From positions 1 through 39,287 of the forward strand of contig CAXYYC010000026.1 in NCBI GenBank assembly GCA_964293815.1: a stretch of DNA of 39,287 nucleotides, given 5' to 3'. Below the pieces are notes generated by a model that was given only the letters and a program-made list of their open reading frames with translations, had not been told where the DNA came from and did no database searches. Made by a program: the position numbers and the translations under genes. Positions 24,199-33,345 of the stretch are shown in pieces. The first letter of the stretch is position 1, and every line of letters starts with the position of its first letter. This DNA is from CTSOIL-112 sp964293815 (lineage in GTDB: Bacteria > Pseudomonadota > Gammaproteobacteria > Burkholderiales > Burkholderiaceae).

Positions 24199-25092
24199 AT
24201 GGCACCGATTCTACATATTGACCCAGATCGACACACCGAACAAATTGGCAAACCGCTGAGTGGTTGGCGTTTAAAAGCGTATACGATTATTTTTGAAGCG
24301 GAAACGCCCGCTGGTCGGCGCTTTGATTTAATGCTGTTGCTGCTCATCTTGCTCAGCGTCGCGGTGGTGTTCGCTGATAGTGTCAAAGAACTCCATAACG
24401 AACATGGCGCGCAATTTAAAATGTTAGAGTGGAGCTTTACACTCATTTTCACCGCTGAATACATCTTACGCCTGCTGTGTGTGCGCCATCCCCTGCGCTA
24501 TGCCACCAGTTTTTTTGGCATCGTTGATTTTTTGTCCATTTTACCGACGTATTTGGCGCTGATTTTCCCCGAATTACACGCACTGATTGATGTACGACTG
24601 CTGAGACTATTGCGGATATTCCGTATTCTGGGTCTGAGCGCGTACTCGCATGAGTATTACTCACTTTTATACGCCATCCGCGCCAGCGCCCGCAAAATCA
24701 CTATTTTTATCTCCTTCGTACTGATCGTGGCGGTCATCATGGGCACGGTGATGTATTTGGTCGAAAATGACATTAACGATAAATTTCCCAACATCCCGAC
24801 GTCTATTTACTGGGCGATCACCACCATGACCACGGTGGGTTATGGCGATGTCACACCCGCAACTGGCATCGGGCGATTCATCGCCACCATCATGATGCTC
24901 ATGGGCTGGGGGACGCTGGCTGTGCCGACTGGCATTGTCACCGTCGAGATGAGCAATGCCCGCGACAAAAAGCTCAACATCACCACACGCACCTGCTCCA
25001 ACTGTATGACGGAAGGCCATTTACCCGACGCCAATTATTGTATGCACTGTGGCGAAAAACTCACCCCAGCGGAATCAGAGATAGCGAGCTGA
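24199..25092 (+). CDS. Voltage-gated-type potassium channel with C-terminal zinc ribbon
   Basis: This inner-membrane channel has six segments. S1-S3 lie at about residues 42-115, an S4-like helix with four arginines spaced by hydrophobic residues lies in VRLLRLLRIFRIL, and a pore helix follows with the selectivity filter TTVGYGD at 211-217. After S6 the chain continues to a zinc ribbon (CSNCM...YCMHCGEKL, about 265-287), an unusual cytoplasmic tail for a bacterial Kv-like channel. The start at ATG 24199 gives 297 aa; the frame is open to 24085, but the added residues resemble no channel. It is divergent from queA and upstream of the catalase gene, with which no shared function is evident. Potassium selectivity is predicted from the filter; the role of the zinc ribbon is unknown. 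Confidence 0.9.
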   Translation: MAPILHIDPDRHTEQIGKPLSGWRLKAYTIIFEAETPAGRRFDLMLLLLILLSVAVVFADSVKELHNEHGAQFKMLEWSFTLIFTAEYILRLLCVRHPLRYATSFFGIVDFLSILPTYLALIFPELHALIDVRLLRLLRIFRILGLSAYSHEYYSLLYAIRASARKITIFISFVLIVAVIMGTVMYLVENDINDKFPNIPTSIYWAITTMTTVGYGDVTPATGIGRFIATIMMLMGWGTLAVPTGIVTVEMSNARDKKLNITTRTCSNCMTEGHLPDANYCMHCGEKLTPAESEIAS

Positions 25093-25229
25093 TGCTAATT
25101 AATAGTTTAGTACTATGTCGGCTATCAATAAATACAATTTTACTATCACACAACAATTACATAAACTCTTGCCATAGTCTCATTCGGGACTGTTGTTTAC
25201 CCACCAGACACTTACCATAGGAGAGTAGC

Positions 25230-26687
25230 ATGAGCGAGCAAGAAAAGAAATGCCCAGTCACCCATCTCACTACCAATGGCGGCGCCCCCGTTGTTGACAA
25301 CCAAAACAGCTATACGGCTGGTCCGCGCGGCCCCTTGTTGGCGCAAGACGTGTGGTTGAACGAAAAATTGGCCAACTTTGTGCGCGAAGTGATTCCAGAG
25401 CGGCGCATGCACGCCAAAGGTTCCGGCGCGTTTGGCACCTTTACCGTCACCCACGACATCACAAAATACACCCGCGCGAAAATATTCAGCCAAATCGGCA
25501 AAAAAACCGAGATGTTTGCCCGCTTCACCACCGTGGCCGGTGAACGCGGCGCGGCCGATGCTGAGCGTGACATTCGTGGTTTTGCGCTGAAGTTTTATAC
25601 CGAAGAGGGCAACTGGGATATGGTGGGCAACAACACGCCGGTGTTCTTTTTGCGTGACCCGCGCAAGTTCCCTGATTTGAACAAGGCGGTCAAACGCGAC
25701 CCGCGCACCAATCTACGTAGTGCAACGTACAATTGGGATTTTTGGACACTGTTGCCGGAAGCCTTGCACCAAGTGACCATTGTGATGTCGGATCGTGGCA
25801 TTCCGAAAAGCTATCGCCACATGCACGGTTTTGGCTCGCACACCTACAGCTTTATCAATGCGGCCAATGAGCGTTTCTGGGTGAAATTCCACTTCCGCAC
25901 CCAACAAGGCATTGAAAACCTCACCGACGCTGAAGCCGAAGCGATTGTCGGCAAAGACCGCGAAAGCAATCAGCGTGACTTGTACGAGGCGATCGAGCGC
26001 GGCGATTTCCCCAAATGGACAATGTATGTGCAAATCATGCCGGAAACCGATGCGGAAAAAGTATCCTACCACCCGTTTGATTTAACCAAAGTGTGGCCAA
26101 AAGGCGATTATCCGCTGATCGAAGTGGGCGAATTTGAGTTGAACAAAAATCCGGAAAACTTCTTCCTTGATGTGGAGCAATCCGCTTTTGCGCCGAGTAA
26201 TCTGGTGCCGGGCATCAGCGTATCGCCAGACCGCATGTTGCAAGCACGCTTGTTCAACTATGCCGATGCGCAACGCTACCGCCTGGGCGTGAATCATCAT
26301 CAAATTCCGGTGAATCAAGCACGCTGCCCGGTACACAGCAACCATCGCGACGGTCAAGGTCGTGTCGATGCTAACTATGGTAGCCTGCCGCACTACGAGC
26401 CAAACAGCTTTAGCCAATGGCAAGAGCAGCCCGAGTACAAAGAGCCGCCATTGAAAATCACCGGTGATGCGGAGTTCTGGAATTATCGTGAAGACGACAG
26501 CGACTACTTCAGCCAACCGCGTGCCTTGTTCCGCTTGATGACGCCCGCGCAACAACAAGTGTTGTTCGACAACACCGCCCGCGCCATGGGCGATGCGCCA
26601 GATTTCATCAAACAGCGCCACATTGATAACTGCACTAAGTGTGATCCTGCTTACGGTGCCGGCGTGAAAAAAGCTTTGGGGCTATAA
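25230..26687 (+). CDS. katA: Monofunctional haem catalase
   Basis: This enzyme degrades hydrogen peroxide to water and oxygen. The 485-aa protein is of the small-subunit type. It shows the distal His in ERRMHAKGSGAFGTF, ARFTTVAGERGAADAERDIRGFA, the distal Asn in VGNNTPVFFLRDPRKFPD, and the proximal haem-ligand Tyr in RLFNYADAQRYRLG. The start ATG 25230 is preceded by TAGGAGAG. A 137-bp AT-rich upstream gap should contain the promoter; I could not identify an OxyR site with confidence. A strong terminator follows. The symbol is by analogy with other small-subunit catalases. Confidence 0.95.
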   Translation: MSEQEKKCPVTHLTTNGGAPVVDNQNSYTAGPRGPLLAQDVWLNEKLANFVREVIPERRMHAKGSGAFGTFTVTHDITKYTRAKIFSQIGKKTEMFARFTTVAGERGAADAERDIRGFALKFYTEEGNWDMVGNNTPVFFLRDPRKFPDLNKAVKRDPRTNLRSATYNWDFWTLLPEALHQVTIVMSDRGIPKSYRHMHGFGSHTYSFINAANERFWVKFHFRTQQGIENLTDAEAEAIVGKDRESNQRDLYEAIERGDFPKWTMYVQIMPETDAEKVSYHPFDLTKVWPKGDYPLIEVGEFELNKNPENFFLDVEQSAFAPSNLVPGISVSPDRMLQARLFNYADAQRYRLGVNHHQIPVNQARCPVHSNHRDGQGRVDANYGSLPHYEPNSFSQWQEQPEYKEPPLKITGDAEFWNYREDDSDYFSQPRALFRLMTPAQQQVLFDNTARAMGDAPDFIKQRHIDNCTKCDPAYGAGVKKALGL

Positions 26688-26728
26688 TAGCCACCAATCA
26701 TCAAATGAGCGTCTATGCTCAATAGGCG

Positions 26729-26763
26729 AAACGGTCTGAATGATTCATTTGTTCAGACCGTTT
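26729..26763 (+). terminator. Rho-independent terminator of catalase
   Basis: A perfect 12-bp inverted repeat (26729-26740 with 26752-26763) and an 11-nt loop lie about 40 bp after the catalase stop, running into a T-tract to 26765. It separates catalase from the YmgE-like gene. Confidence 0.85.
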
Positions 26764-26862
26764 TTACTGGCTTTTGATGGAAATGACAAACAGCGGTTGA
26801 GCACTGACCGCTTTTTGACGATCATGACGATCATTTGCGACAAACTGAAAAAGGAGCACATT

Positions 26863-27111
26863 ATGGGTTGGATTTGGACAATTTTGATTGGTTTTTTAGT
26901 CGGTGTATTGGCAAAATTTTTACACCCCGGCAAAGACAATCTGGGCTTTATCATGACCACATTATTGGGTATCGGCGGCTCAGTGCTGGCTGGTGCGCTG
27001 GGTCAATCATTGGGCTGGTATCGCCCAGGGCAAGGTGCAGGTTTCCTCGCCTCCGTAGTGGTGGCATTTTTATTGTTGTGGCTCTACGGCAAAGTGCGCA
27101 GTAAAGCTTAA
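26863..27111 (+). CDS. GlsB/YeaQ/YmgE family small membrane protein
   Basis: This 82-aa protein belongs to the family annotated as transglycosylase-associated or GlsB/YeaQ/YmgE, small Gly-rich inner-membrane proteins often linked to stress response; no enzymatic role is proven. The sequence MGWIWTILIGFLVGVLAKFL, then FIMTTLLGIGGSVLAGALG and a final FLASVVVAFLLLWLYG, gives three membrane segments. ATG 26863 has AAGGAG at 26851-26856. The longer upstream frame (to 26740) starts within the catalase terminator and is rejected. An inverted repeat follows at 27124. Confidence 0.88.
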   Translation: MGWIWTILIGFLVGVLAKFLHPGKDNLGFIMTTLLGIGGSVLAGALGQSLGWYRPGQGAGFLASVVVAFLLLWLYGKVRSKA

Positions 27112-27123
27112 CGCCTCTACTCT

Positions 27124-27165
27124 ATGATGCTCGGTTAATGGCTTATCAGGGTGATCGAGCATCAT
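27124..27165. repeat. 10-bp inverted repeat after the YmgE-like gene
   Basis: ATGATGCTCG at 27124-27133 is exactly complementary to CGAGCATCAT at 27156-27165, with 22 nt between. No T-tract follows, so it is a weak terminator at best. The remaining stretch to 27356 is AT-rich and should contain the rpmE2 promoter; I looked for a Zur-type palindrome and found no convincing one. Confidence 0.4.
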
Positions 27166-27356
27166 TCAAACCGTTTCACCCTTACTACTACCCTATGCCG
27201 ACAAAACAGATCAGCTTGCATTTATCCACAAAATCACGGATAATGAAGGGCTTTTTTAAATCGACGTGTGATTAAATTCATTGTTGTTGTACGAAATAGC
27301 ATTCATTATCGTTAAACGACCGTTTAATTGGCTGTCATTGAACTTAAAGGAAACCC

Positions 27357-27620
27357 ATGAAACCAAATATTCATCCAGAATACCGCGAAGTTGTCTTTCA
27401 CGACATCTCTTGCGATTTTAAATTCATCTCTCGCACCACCGCACACGCGCGTGAAACCATTGAATTCGAAGGTAAACAATACCCTTTGATCAAATTGGAG
27501 GTATCTTCTGAGTCTCACCCGTTCTACACTGGCACTCAGAAAATTGTTGATACTGCTGGTCGCGTTGAGAAATTCCGTAACAAATACGGTTCTCGCAGCA
27601 CGGGTAAAACCGGTGCGTAA
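27357..27620 (+). CDS. rpmE2: 50S ribosomal protein bL31 type B
   Basis: This 87-aa ribosomal protein is the B-type, zinc-free form of bL31 (YkgM-like). MKPNIHPEYREVVFHD, SRTTAHARETIEFEGKQYPL and SHPFYTGTQKIVDTAGRVEKF are the family blocks; only one Cys is present (CDFKF), so the zinc-binding CxxC arrangement of type A is lacking. In many bacteria this form replaces the zinc form under zinc limitation under Zur control, but here no Zur site was recognised and no type A copy is in the window. The start follows AAAGGAAACCC, and a terminator lies just after the stop. Confidence 0.95.
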   Translation: MKPNIHPEYREVVFHDISCDFKFISRTTAHARETIEFEGKQYPLIKLEVSSESHPFYTGTQKIVDTAGRVEKFRNKYGSRSTGKTGA

Positions 27621-27640
27621 TCAAGCGATTGACCCATATA

Positions 27641-27666
27641 AAAAGGTGGCGTAAGCCGCCTTTTTT
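27641..27666 (+). terminator. Rho-independent terminator of rpmE2
   Basis: The arms 27641-27650 and 27655-27664 form a 10-bp stem with one G-T pair and a GTAA loop, followed by a T-run. It lies 20 bp after the rpmE2 stop. Confidence 0.85.
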
Positions 27667-27883
27667 ACATCAACCGCCAATAGTTTTGTTTGGTTCTGCT
27701 GCATCCCTTGCGCTTACTTTTTAAAGATACGCACAAAATTAACAATAAGCTTGATGCAACAGGACGTAGTTCGTTAAAATTCTATTAATTTTGACTGACC
27801 GATGGTTTGTGCCAGATAATGAACACAACAATCGATAACAACTCATTTCCGCCCAATACGACACCCAAACGGCACAACCGCAC

Positions 27884-29620
27884 ATGAAGTCAGCTTCTCC
27901 TTTTAATCCGCTTCGCCTCAATCAACAGGACACCACCCGATTACCGCATCGGTATTTGGTTTTGTTGGCCATTGCCTATATTTTGCCCGGCCTGATCTGG
28001 CGCGGGCTGTGGCGCCAAGAGGCGGAAAGTTTCGGCATCATGCTGACTATGGCACAGGGCGCAATGAGCGATTGGCTGTTTCCGAACGTGATTGGCGCTT
28101 ATGTCCTGGACAACGGCCCTTTGCCGTATTGGATCGGCGCATTGTTCATCAAATTATTCAGCCCGTTGTTGCAACCTTTCAGCGCGGCGCAACTGGCCAT
28201 CGCCTGCCAAGACGCACTGGCCATGTATTTTTTGTGGCAAGCCGTTTATCGCTTGGGCAAACGCGATGAGGTGCAACCGCAGCCCTTGACCTTTGGCGGA
28301 CAGCCTTTGGCACACGAGTATGGCCGTATGCTGGCGGACTCAGCAGTGTTGCTGTTCATTGCGACCTACGGTATTGCCGCACACACCCACGACACGAGCA
28401 ACGGCGCAACGCAATTAATGCTCAGTATGCTGTGGTTATTCGGGGCGAGTTTGACCTTGGAGCGACCGCAATTTGGGCGCTGGCTGTGGGCGCTGGGCTT
28501 GGCCGGTTTGGGTTTGAGCGTACCATTTGCTTTGTTTATCTGCTTTATTTTGATTACCTTGAGCGTATTGTTTTTCACACATTGGCGCGACCATAGCTTG
28601 CACACCGCGCCGATTGTGCTATTGATCGGTATTGCGTTGCCGTTGATTTGGTTGATGAATATTCAACAAAACGCCGATTTTTTCCAAGGTTGGCTCGCTG
28701 GTCAGCATTTCGCGCCTATTTCCAAGGAAAATACACGTTTTTTCACCCGCAATATTTTGGTGTTCGCTTGGCCTTTGTGGCCATTGGCTTTGGTTTGCCT
28801 GTGGCGCTGGCGTGCGCAGTGGGACACGCCGATGATGATTTTGGGCATTTTGTTGCTGATCGCACCGACCGCACATATTTTGATTACCGGACAGCGTTTC
28901 ATCACCAGCTTATTGATGTTCACACCCGGCTTTTTGATTCTGGCGCCATTCGGCTTGGCCACGCTCAATCGTGGCCGCGCGAATATCATTGACTGGTTCT
29001 CTCTGGCTACCTTTACCGTTTTGGCCGCCGCTATTTGGATGGTGTGGGAAGCGTCATGGCTCGGTTATCCGAAAAGCATTCACCACAACATCAATAAACT
29101 GACTCCCGGATTTGAGCCGATATTCCGATGGTTGCCATTCATTTTCGCCTGTTTGGTGAGCTTTGCTTGGGCATTTCTGTTGAGCTGGCGCATTCGTTTT
29201 GAGCCGCGCGCGCTGTGGAAATCGGTGGCTTTGTCCTCAGGTGGCTTGGTCATGGTTTGGGTATTGCTCGCAACACTGGCTATGCCGTGGTTGGATTACA
29301 CGCGCAGTTACGCGCAGGTGGGTAAAAGCCTCGCGCAGAATCTACCGACGCAAACCACCTGCGTCCATGCGCATAAATTGAGTACTGAGGCGCGTGGTGC
29401 GATGTATTACTACGCAAAAGTGCCTTTTTTGCCCGAACAATCCGCCTTTGCAGAGGTACAATGTCCCTATGTGTTAACCACCAATGAGGCATTGAATTTA
29501 TCCAAAAATCCAACAAAAGACACCCCAGTTGATTTTAAAGGCCGTCACTGGCGCGCAGTTTGGTCAGGGGAGCGTATTAGTGAGCGCGATGTTGATTTGG
29601 TATTATTGCGTATTGACTAA
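27884..29620 (+). CDS. GT39/ArnT-like membrane glycosyltransferase
   Basis: This 578-aa polytopic membrane protein is organised like ArnT/PMT-family transferases, which move a sugar from a polyprenyl-phosphate carrier to lipid A, protein or another acceptor on the periplasmic side. After a 20-residue cytoplasmic tail come a first span, the loop GLWRQEAESFGIML (acidic residue where relatives have the catalytic Asp/Glu), about ten further spans, and a soluble C-terminal domain from about residue 480 with CVHAHKLSTEARGAMYYYAK. No ribosome-binding site precedes ATG 27884; a 22-codon frame (27819-27887) overlaps the start by ATGA and may couple translation. Donor and acceptor cannot be told. The UPF0114 gene follows after 17 bp. 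Confidence 0.82.
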   Translation: MKSASPFNPLRLNQQDTTRLPHRYLVLLAIAYILPGLIWRGLWRQEAESFGIMLTMAQGAMSDWLFPNVIGAYVLDNGPLPYWIGALFIKLFSPLLQPFSAAQLAIACQDALAMYFLWQAVYRLGKRDEVQPQPLTFGGQPLAHEYGRMLADSAVLLFIATYGIAAHTHDTSNGATQLMLSMLWLFGASLTLERPQFGRWLWALGLAGLGLSVPFALFICFILITLSVLFFTHWRDHSLHTAPIVLLIGIALPLIWLMNIQQNADFFQGWLAGQHFAPISKENTRFFTRNILVFAWPLWPLALVCLWRWRAQWDTPMMILGILLLIAPTAHILITGQRFITSLLMFTPGFLILAPFGLATLNRGRANIIDWFSLATFTVLAAAIWMVWEASWLGYPKSIHHNINKLTPGFEPIFRWLPFIFACLVSFAWAFLLSWRIRFEPRALWKSVALSSGGLVMVWVLLATLAMPWLDYTRSYAQVGKSLAQNLPTQTTCVHAHKLSTEARGAMYYYAKVPFLPEQSAFAEVQCPYVLTTNEALNLSKNPTKDTPVDFKGRHWRAVWSGERISERDVDLVLLRID

Positions 29621-29637
29621 TCAAATTAGGGATGGGT

Positions 29638-30150
29638 ATGAAACCAGTATTAAGTCAGGTTATTTTTCTCTCGCGCTGGATGCAGCTACCCATGTATTTG
29701 GGGCTGATCGTTGCCCAAGGGGTTTATGTTTACAAGTTTCTCAATGAACTATTCCACTTAGTCAGTGGAACCGCCTCCGGCGCATTGGACGAAACCGACA
29801 TCATGCTCATCGTACTGGGATTGGTTGACATCGTGATGATTGCCAACTTACTCATTATGATCATCATTGGCGGCTATGATATATTTGTCTCGCGCATTAA
29901 TGTCAAAGGCCATCCTGACCAACCCGAATGGCTCGATCACGTCAACGCAGGCGTGCTCAAAGTGAAACTGTCCATGGCCATTATCAGCATCTCCTCGATT
30001 CACCTGCTGACCTCATTCATGGACATCAGCAAAGTATCTGATCGCGAACTCATCGCCCAATCCAGCATCCATGTGGTGTTTCTGATTTCCGCCATCATTA
30101 TGGCTTGGATTGACAAAATCAGCTCGCAAACGCACCCGCATCACTCATGA
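29638..30150 (+). CDS. UPF0114 (YqhA-like) membrane protein
   Basis: This 170-aa inner-membrane protein belongs to the UPF0114/TIGR00645 family of unknown function. The N-terminal signature LSRWMQLPMYLGLIVAQGVY is characteristic. Four hydrophobic segments follow, with the conserved GGYDIFVSRI in the second cytoplasmic loop and WLDHVNAGVLKVKLSMAIISISSIHLL. ATG 29638 is preferred over the ATG at 29632 because TAGGGA then lies at a workable distance. It sits 17 bp after the glycosyltransferase gene and 28 bp before the fumarase gene, so all three may be transcribed together, though no functional link is apparent. Confidence 0.88.
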   Translation: MKPVLSQVIFLSRWMQLPMYLGLIVAQGVYVYKFLNELFHLVSGTASGALDETDIMLIVLGLVDIVMIANLLIMIIIGGYDIFVSRINVKGHPDQPEWLDHVNAGVLKVKLSMAIISISSIHLLTSFMDISKVSDRELIAQSSIHVVFLISAIIMAWIDKISSQTHPHHS

Positions 30151-30178
30151 TTTTCGACTCACTACTTGGAGAAGCCAT

Positions 30179-31696
30179 ATGACCACCATCCGTAAAGAAG
30201 ACTTCATCAGCTCGATCGCTGACGCATTTCAGTACATCTCCTACTACCATCCGGAAGACTACATCCGCGCGCTGGGCAAAGCGTACGAGCGTGAAACCTC
30301 ACCCGCCGCAAAAGACGCCATCGCGCAAATCCTGACCAACAGCCGCATGAGCGCCGAAGGTCATCGCCCGATTTGCCAAGACACCGGCATCGGCGTGGTA
30401 TTTCTAAAAATCGGTATGGGCGTCAAATGGGACACCGATATCACCATCCAAGAAATGGTCAACGAAGGCGTCGCACGCGCCTACACCAATCCAGACAACC
30501 TCCTGCGTGCTTCTGTTTTGCGCGATCCAGCCGGTAAACGCCAAAACACCAAAGACAACACACCCGCTGTCGTCCACATCGAAATGGTCGCCGGTGACGC
30601 GGTAGAAGTCATCGTCGCAGCCAAAGGCGGCGGCTCTGAAAACAAATCCAAAATGGTCATGCTCAACCCATCCGACTCCATCGTTGACTGGGTGCTCAAA
30701 ACCGTTCCCACTATGGGTGCAGGCTGGTGCCCACCGGGCATTCTCGGCATTGGTATTGGCGGCACACCCGAAAAAGCCATGCTACTCGCCAAAGAATCCA
30801 TCATGGCGCCGGTCGATATGCACGAATTGATCGAACGCGGTCCATCCAACCGCATTGAAGAACTGCGTATTGAACTGTACGAAAAAGTCAACGCACTCGG
30901 CATCGGCGCGCAAGGGCTTGGTGGTCTAACCACCGTTCTCGACGTCAAAATCATGGATTATCCGACGCATGCGGCCTCGCTACCGGTTGGCATGGTACCC
31001 AACTGCGCGGCCACCCGCCACGTCCATTTCCACCTGCACGGCGATGGCCCAGCCATTCTCACGCCGCCGCCACTTGACGCATGGCCACAAGTGAGCTGGA
31101 CACCTGATACCGAAAAAAGCCAACGCGTCGATCTGAACACCCTCACGCCCGAGCAAGTGGCTGCGTGGAAACCCGGTCAAACCCTCTTGCTCAATGGCAA
31201 AATGCTCACTGGTCGTGACGCAGCGCACAAACGCATCGCCGATATGCTCGCCAAAGGCGAAAAATTGCCGGTAGATTTCACTAACCGCGCCATTTACTAC
31301 GTTGGTCCAGTTGATCCGGTACGCGACGAAGTCGTCGGCCCAGCCGGTCCAACCACCGCGACGCGCATGGACAAATTCACCGAAATGATGCTCGCGCAAA
31401 CCGGACTGATTACCATGATTGGTAAATCCGAACGCGGTCCTACCGCCATCGAAGCGATCAAAAAGCACAAAGCCGCCTATCTGATGGCAGTTGGCGGTGC
31501 GGCCTACCTCGTATCCAAAGCCATTAAAGCCGCAAAAGTGTTAGCCTTTGAAGACCTCGGCATGGAAGCAATTTACGAATTTGACGTGGTCGATATGCCG
31601 GTCACCGTCGCAGTCGACTCTAATGGCGTATCGGTACACGAAACCGGCCCGAAAGAATGGAAAGTGAAGATTGAAGAGATGAATAAACACGCTTAA
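30179..31696 (+). CDS. Fumarate hydratase class I (iron-sulfur)
   Basis: This 505-aa TCA-cycle enzyme interconverts fumarate and malate. It is the oxygen-sensitive class I type, with an alpha domain and a C-terminal beta domain in one chain. The three cysteines that would hold the 4Fe-4S cluster are in RPICQDTGIG, GAGWCPPGILGIGIGG and VPNCAATRHVHFHL. AKGGGSENKSKM near residue 150 and the beta-domain GPAGPTTATRMDKFTEMML with GKSERGPTAIEAIKKHKAAYL are further family blocks. ATG 30179 follows TTGGAGAAG; the frame open to 30110 overlaps the UPF0114 gene and is not used. A strong terminator follows. No class II fumarase is in the window. Confidence 0.95.
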   Translation: MTTIRKEDFISSIADAFQYISYYHPEDYIRALGKAYERETSPAAKDAIAQILTNSRMSAEGHRPICQDTGIGVVFLKIGMGVKWDTDITIQEMVNEGVARAYTNPDNLLRASVLRDPAGKRQNTKDNTPAVVHIEMVAGDAVEVIVAAKGGGSENKSKMVMLNPSDSIVDWVLKTVPTMGAGWCPPGILGIGIGGTPEKAMLLAKESIMAPVDMHELIERGPSNRIEELRIELYEKVNALGIGAQGLGGLTTVLDVKIMDYPTHAASLPVGMVPNCAATRHVHFHLHGDGPAILTPPPLDAWPQVSWTPDTEKSQRVDLNTLTPEQVAAWKPGQTLLLNGKMLTGRDAAHKRIADMLAKGEKLPVDFTNRAIYYVGPVDPVRDEVVGPAGPTTATRMDKFTEMMLAQTGLITMIGKSERGPTAIEAIKKHKAAYLMAVGGAAYLVSKAIKAAKVLAFEDLGMEAIYEFDVVDMPVTVAVDSNGVSVHETGPKEWKVKIEEMNKHA

Positions 31697-31718
31697 TCAT
31701 CAACCATGCTTCAATGAC

Positions 31719-31754
31719 AATCGCGCAGAGTATTTTTCCTCTGCGCGATTTTTT
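31719..31754 (+). terminator. Rho-independent terminator of the fumarase gene
   Basis: A perfect 12-bp stem (31719-31730 with 31739-31750), an 8-nt loop and a T-run to 31754 lie 22 bp after the stop. Confidence 0.9.
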
Positions 31755-31940
31755 ATGAAAAAGACTTAACTCAAGAAATGAGTACGGTGCACCACTGGTA
31801 ACACACTTAAACTGAAACAGATATTGCGATCAATTCAAGGACAGAATATTGATTTTGTCTTAATTTACAATGGGTTAGCTGTAGTAGATAACCATATCCT
31901 CATGCTAATCTATTACAGCCACCACATATCTCAGCGAGGA
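31755..31940. other. AT-rich convergent spacer with an imperfect hairpin
   Basis: The spacer between the fumarase terminator and the stop of the minus-strand aminotransferase contains an inverted repeat of 12 bp with one G-T pair (31878-31889 with 31908-31919). It has no T-tract on either side. It may mark the 3' end of the aminotransferase transcript. Nothing else was recognised. Confidence 0.4.
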
Positions 31941-33254
31941 TTACGCCACCGTATCCAACACCTTCGCAATCGTATCGAAAATCTCGCTGATTTGCGCTTC
32001 ATTGATAATCAGCGGTGGGGAAATCGCAATGATGTCGCCGGTCACGCGAATCAACACACCCTCTTGGTAGCATTTGACAAAGGTTTCGTATGCGCGCGCA
32101 CCGATTTGTCCGTCGCGGCTATGCAGCTCGATACCGCCCACCAGACCAAGGTTACGCACGTCTTTGACATGCTTATGCCCATCAAGTTTATGAATTTCCT
32201 GTTCAAAATGCGGCGCGAGTTGCGCGGCTCGCTCGAACATTTTTTCTTCTTGGTATAAATCCAGCGTCGCACACGCCGCCGCACAGGCCAGCGGATGACC
32301 GGTGTAGGTATAGCCGTGGAAAAATTCGATCGCGGTAGCGGGCGCATTGTTCACCACGGTGTCGTAAATTTCGTTTTTACACACCACAGCACCCATTGGC
32401 ACTGCGCCATTGTTCAAGCCTTTCGCCAAGGTCATGATGTCCGGCGTGACGTTGAAATACTGCGCGGCAAACGGTGCGCCAAGGCGACCAAAACCGGTAA
32501 TCACCTCATCGAAAATCAGCAGTAAACCGTGCTTGTCGCAAATCGCACGCAATTTTTCCAGATAACCTTTTGGCGGAATCAATACGCCGGTTGAACCCGC
32601 CATCGGCTCGACAATCACACCAGCGATGGTGGAGGCGTCGTGCAAAGCCACCAGATTTTCCAGCGCGTCGGCCAAATGTGCGCCCCATTCGGGCTGACCA
32701 CGGCTGAATGCCGCGTGCTCAATGCTCAAGGTATGCGGCAAATGATCCACACCGGGGATAATATTGGCCGAAAAATGTTTGCGGTTGTTGCCAATCCCGC
32801 CCACCGAAATACCGCCAAAGCCAACGCCGTGGTAGCCGCGTTCGCGTCCGATAAATTTGGTGCGTTGTGCGTCACCATTCGCACGGTGGTAGGTCAGCGC
32901 CATTTTCAGCGCGGTATCAACCGCTTCGGAGCCAGAATTGGTAAAGAATACTTTATCCATGCCCTCGGGCGTAATCGCCGCCAGTTTACTTGCCGCCTCA
33001 AATACCTTCGGATGCCCCATTTGAAACATTGGCGCGTAGTCCAATTCCTGTGCCGTATCGCAAATCGCTTGCACAATCGGCGCACGGCCATGACCAGCAT
33101 TCACGCACCATAACCCTGCTGTACCATCCAAAATCGCCCGCCCGTCATCCGAGGTGTAGTGCATGTCCTTGGCCGAGACCAATACGCGCGGCGCGGCTTT
33201 ATACTGTTTATTCGCAGTGAACGGCATCCACAGATGCTCGGTATTCAGACTCAT
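31941..33254 (-). CDS. Omega-amino acid-pyruvate aminotransferase (beta-alanine type, class III)
   Basis: This 437-aa PLP-dependent class III aminotransferase most resembles beta-alanine/omega-amino-acid-pyruvate transaminases. The N-terminus LWMPFTANKQYKAAPRVLVSA is typical of that branch, as are DGTAGLWCVNAGHGR, FTNSGSEAVDTALKMAL, RGYHGVGFGGISVGG and IFDEVITGFGRLGAPFAAQYF. The PLP Lys lies in MTLAKGLNNGAVPMG. ATG 33254 has AAGGAGT in front. It transfers the amino group of beta-alanine or a related omega-amino acid to pyruvate; taurine or GABA activity is possible in relatives. It stands alone between fumarase and azlCD. The true gabT lies at the right window edge, so the two are distinct enzymes. 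Confidence 0.9.
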   Translation of the reverse strand: MSLNTEHLWMPFTANKQYKAAPRVLVSAKDMHYTSDDGRAILDGTAGLWCVNAGHGRAPIVQAICDTAQELDYAPMFQMGHPKVFEAASKLAAITPEGMDKVFFTNSGSEAVDTALKMALTYHRANGDAQRTKFIGRERGYHGVGFGGISVGGIGNNRKHFSANIIPGVDHLPHTLSIEHAAFSRGQPEWGAHLADALENLVALHDASTIAGVIVEPMAGSTGVLIPPKGYLEKLRAICDKHGLLLIFDEVITGFGRLGAPFAAQYFNVTPDIMTLAKGLNNGAVPMGAVVCKNEIYDTVVNNAPATAIEFFHGYTYTGHPLACAAACATLDLYQEEKMFERAAQLAPHFEQEIHKLDGHKHVKDVRNLGLVGGIELHSRDGQIGARAYETFVKCYQEGVLIRVTGDIIAISPPLIINEAQISEIFDTIAKVLDTVA

Positions 33255-33345
33255 GATGACTCCTTCAATTATAGAAATAGTAATCGCATCATACAGAAAA
33301 AATGGCCTTAAAAAAGATACACTTTTACAGCCCTAAGCACACCAT

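Noticed and set aside
26082..26621. 179-aa open frame antisense to catalase
   Set aside because: It overlaps conserved catalase sequence and has no ribosome-binding site or family features.
27166..27356. Zur box in front of rpmE2
   Set aside because: The AT-rich segment has no clear TGTTATA-type palindrome, only partial half-site likeness.
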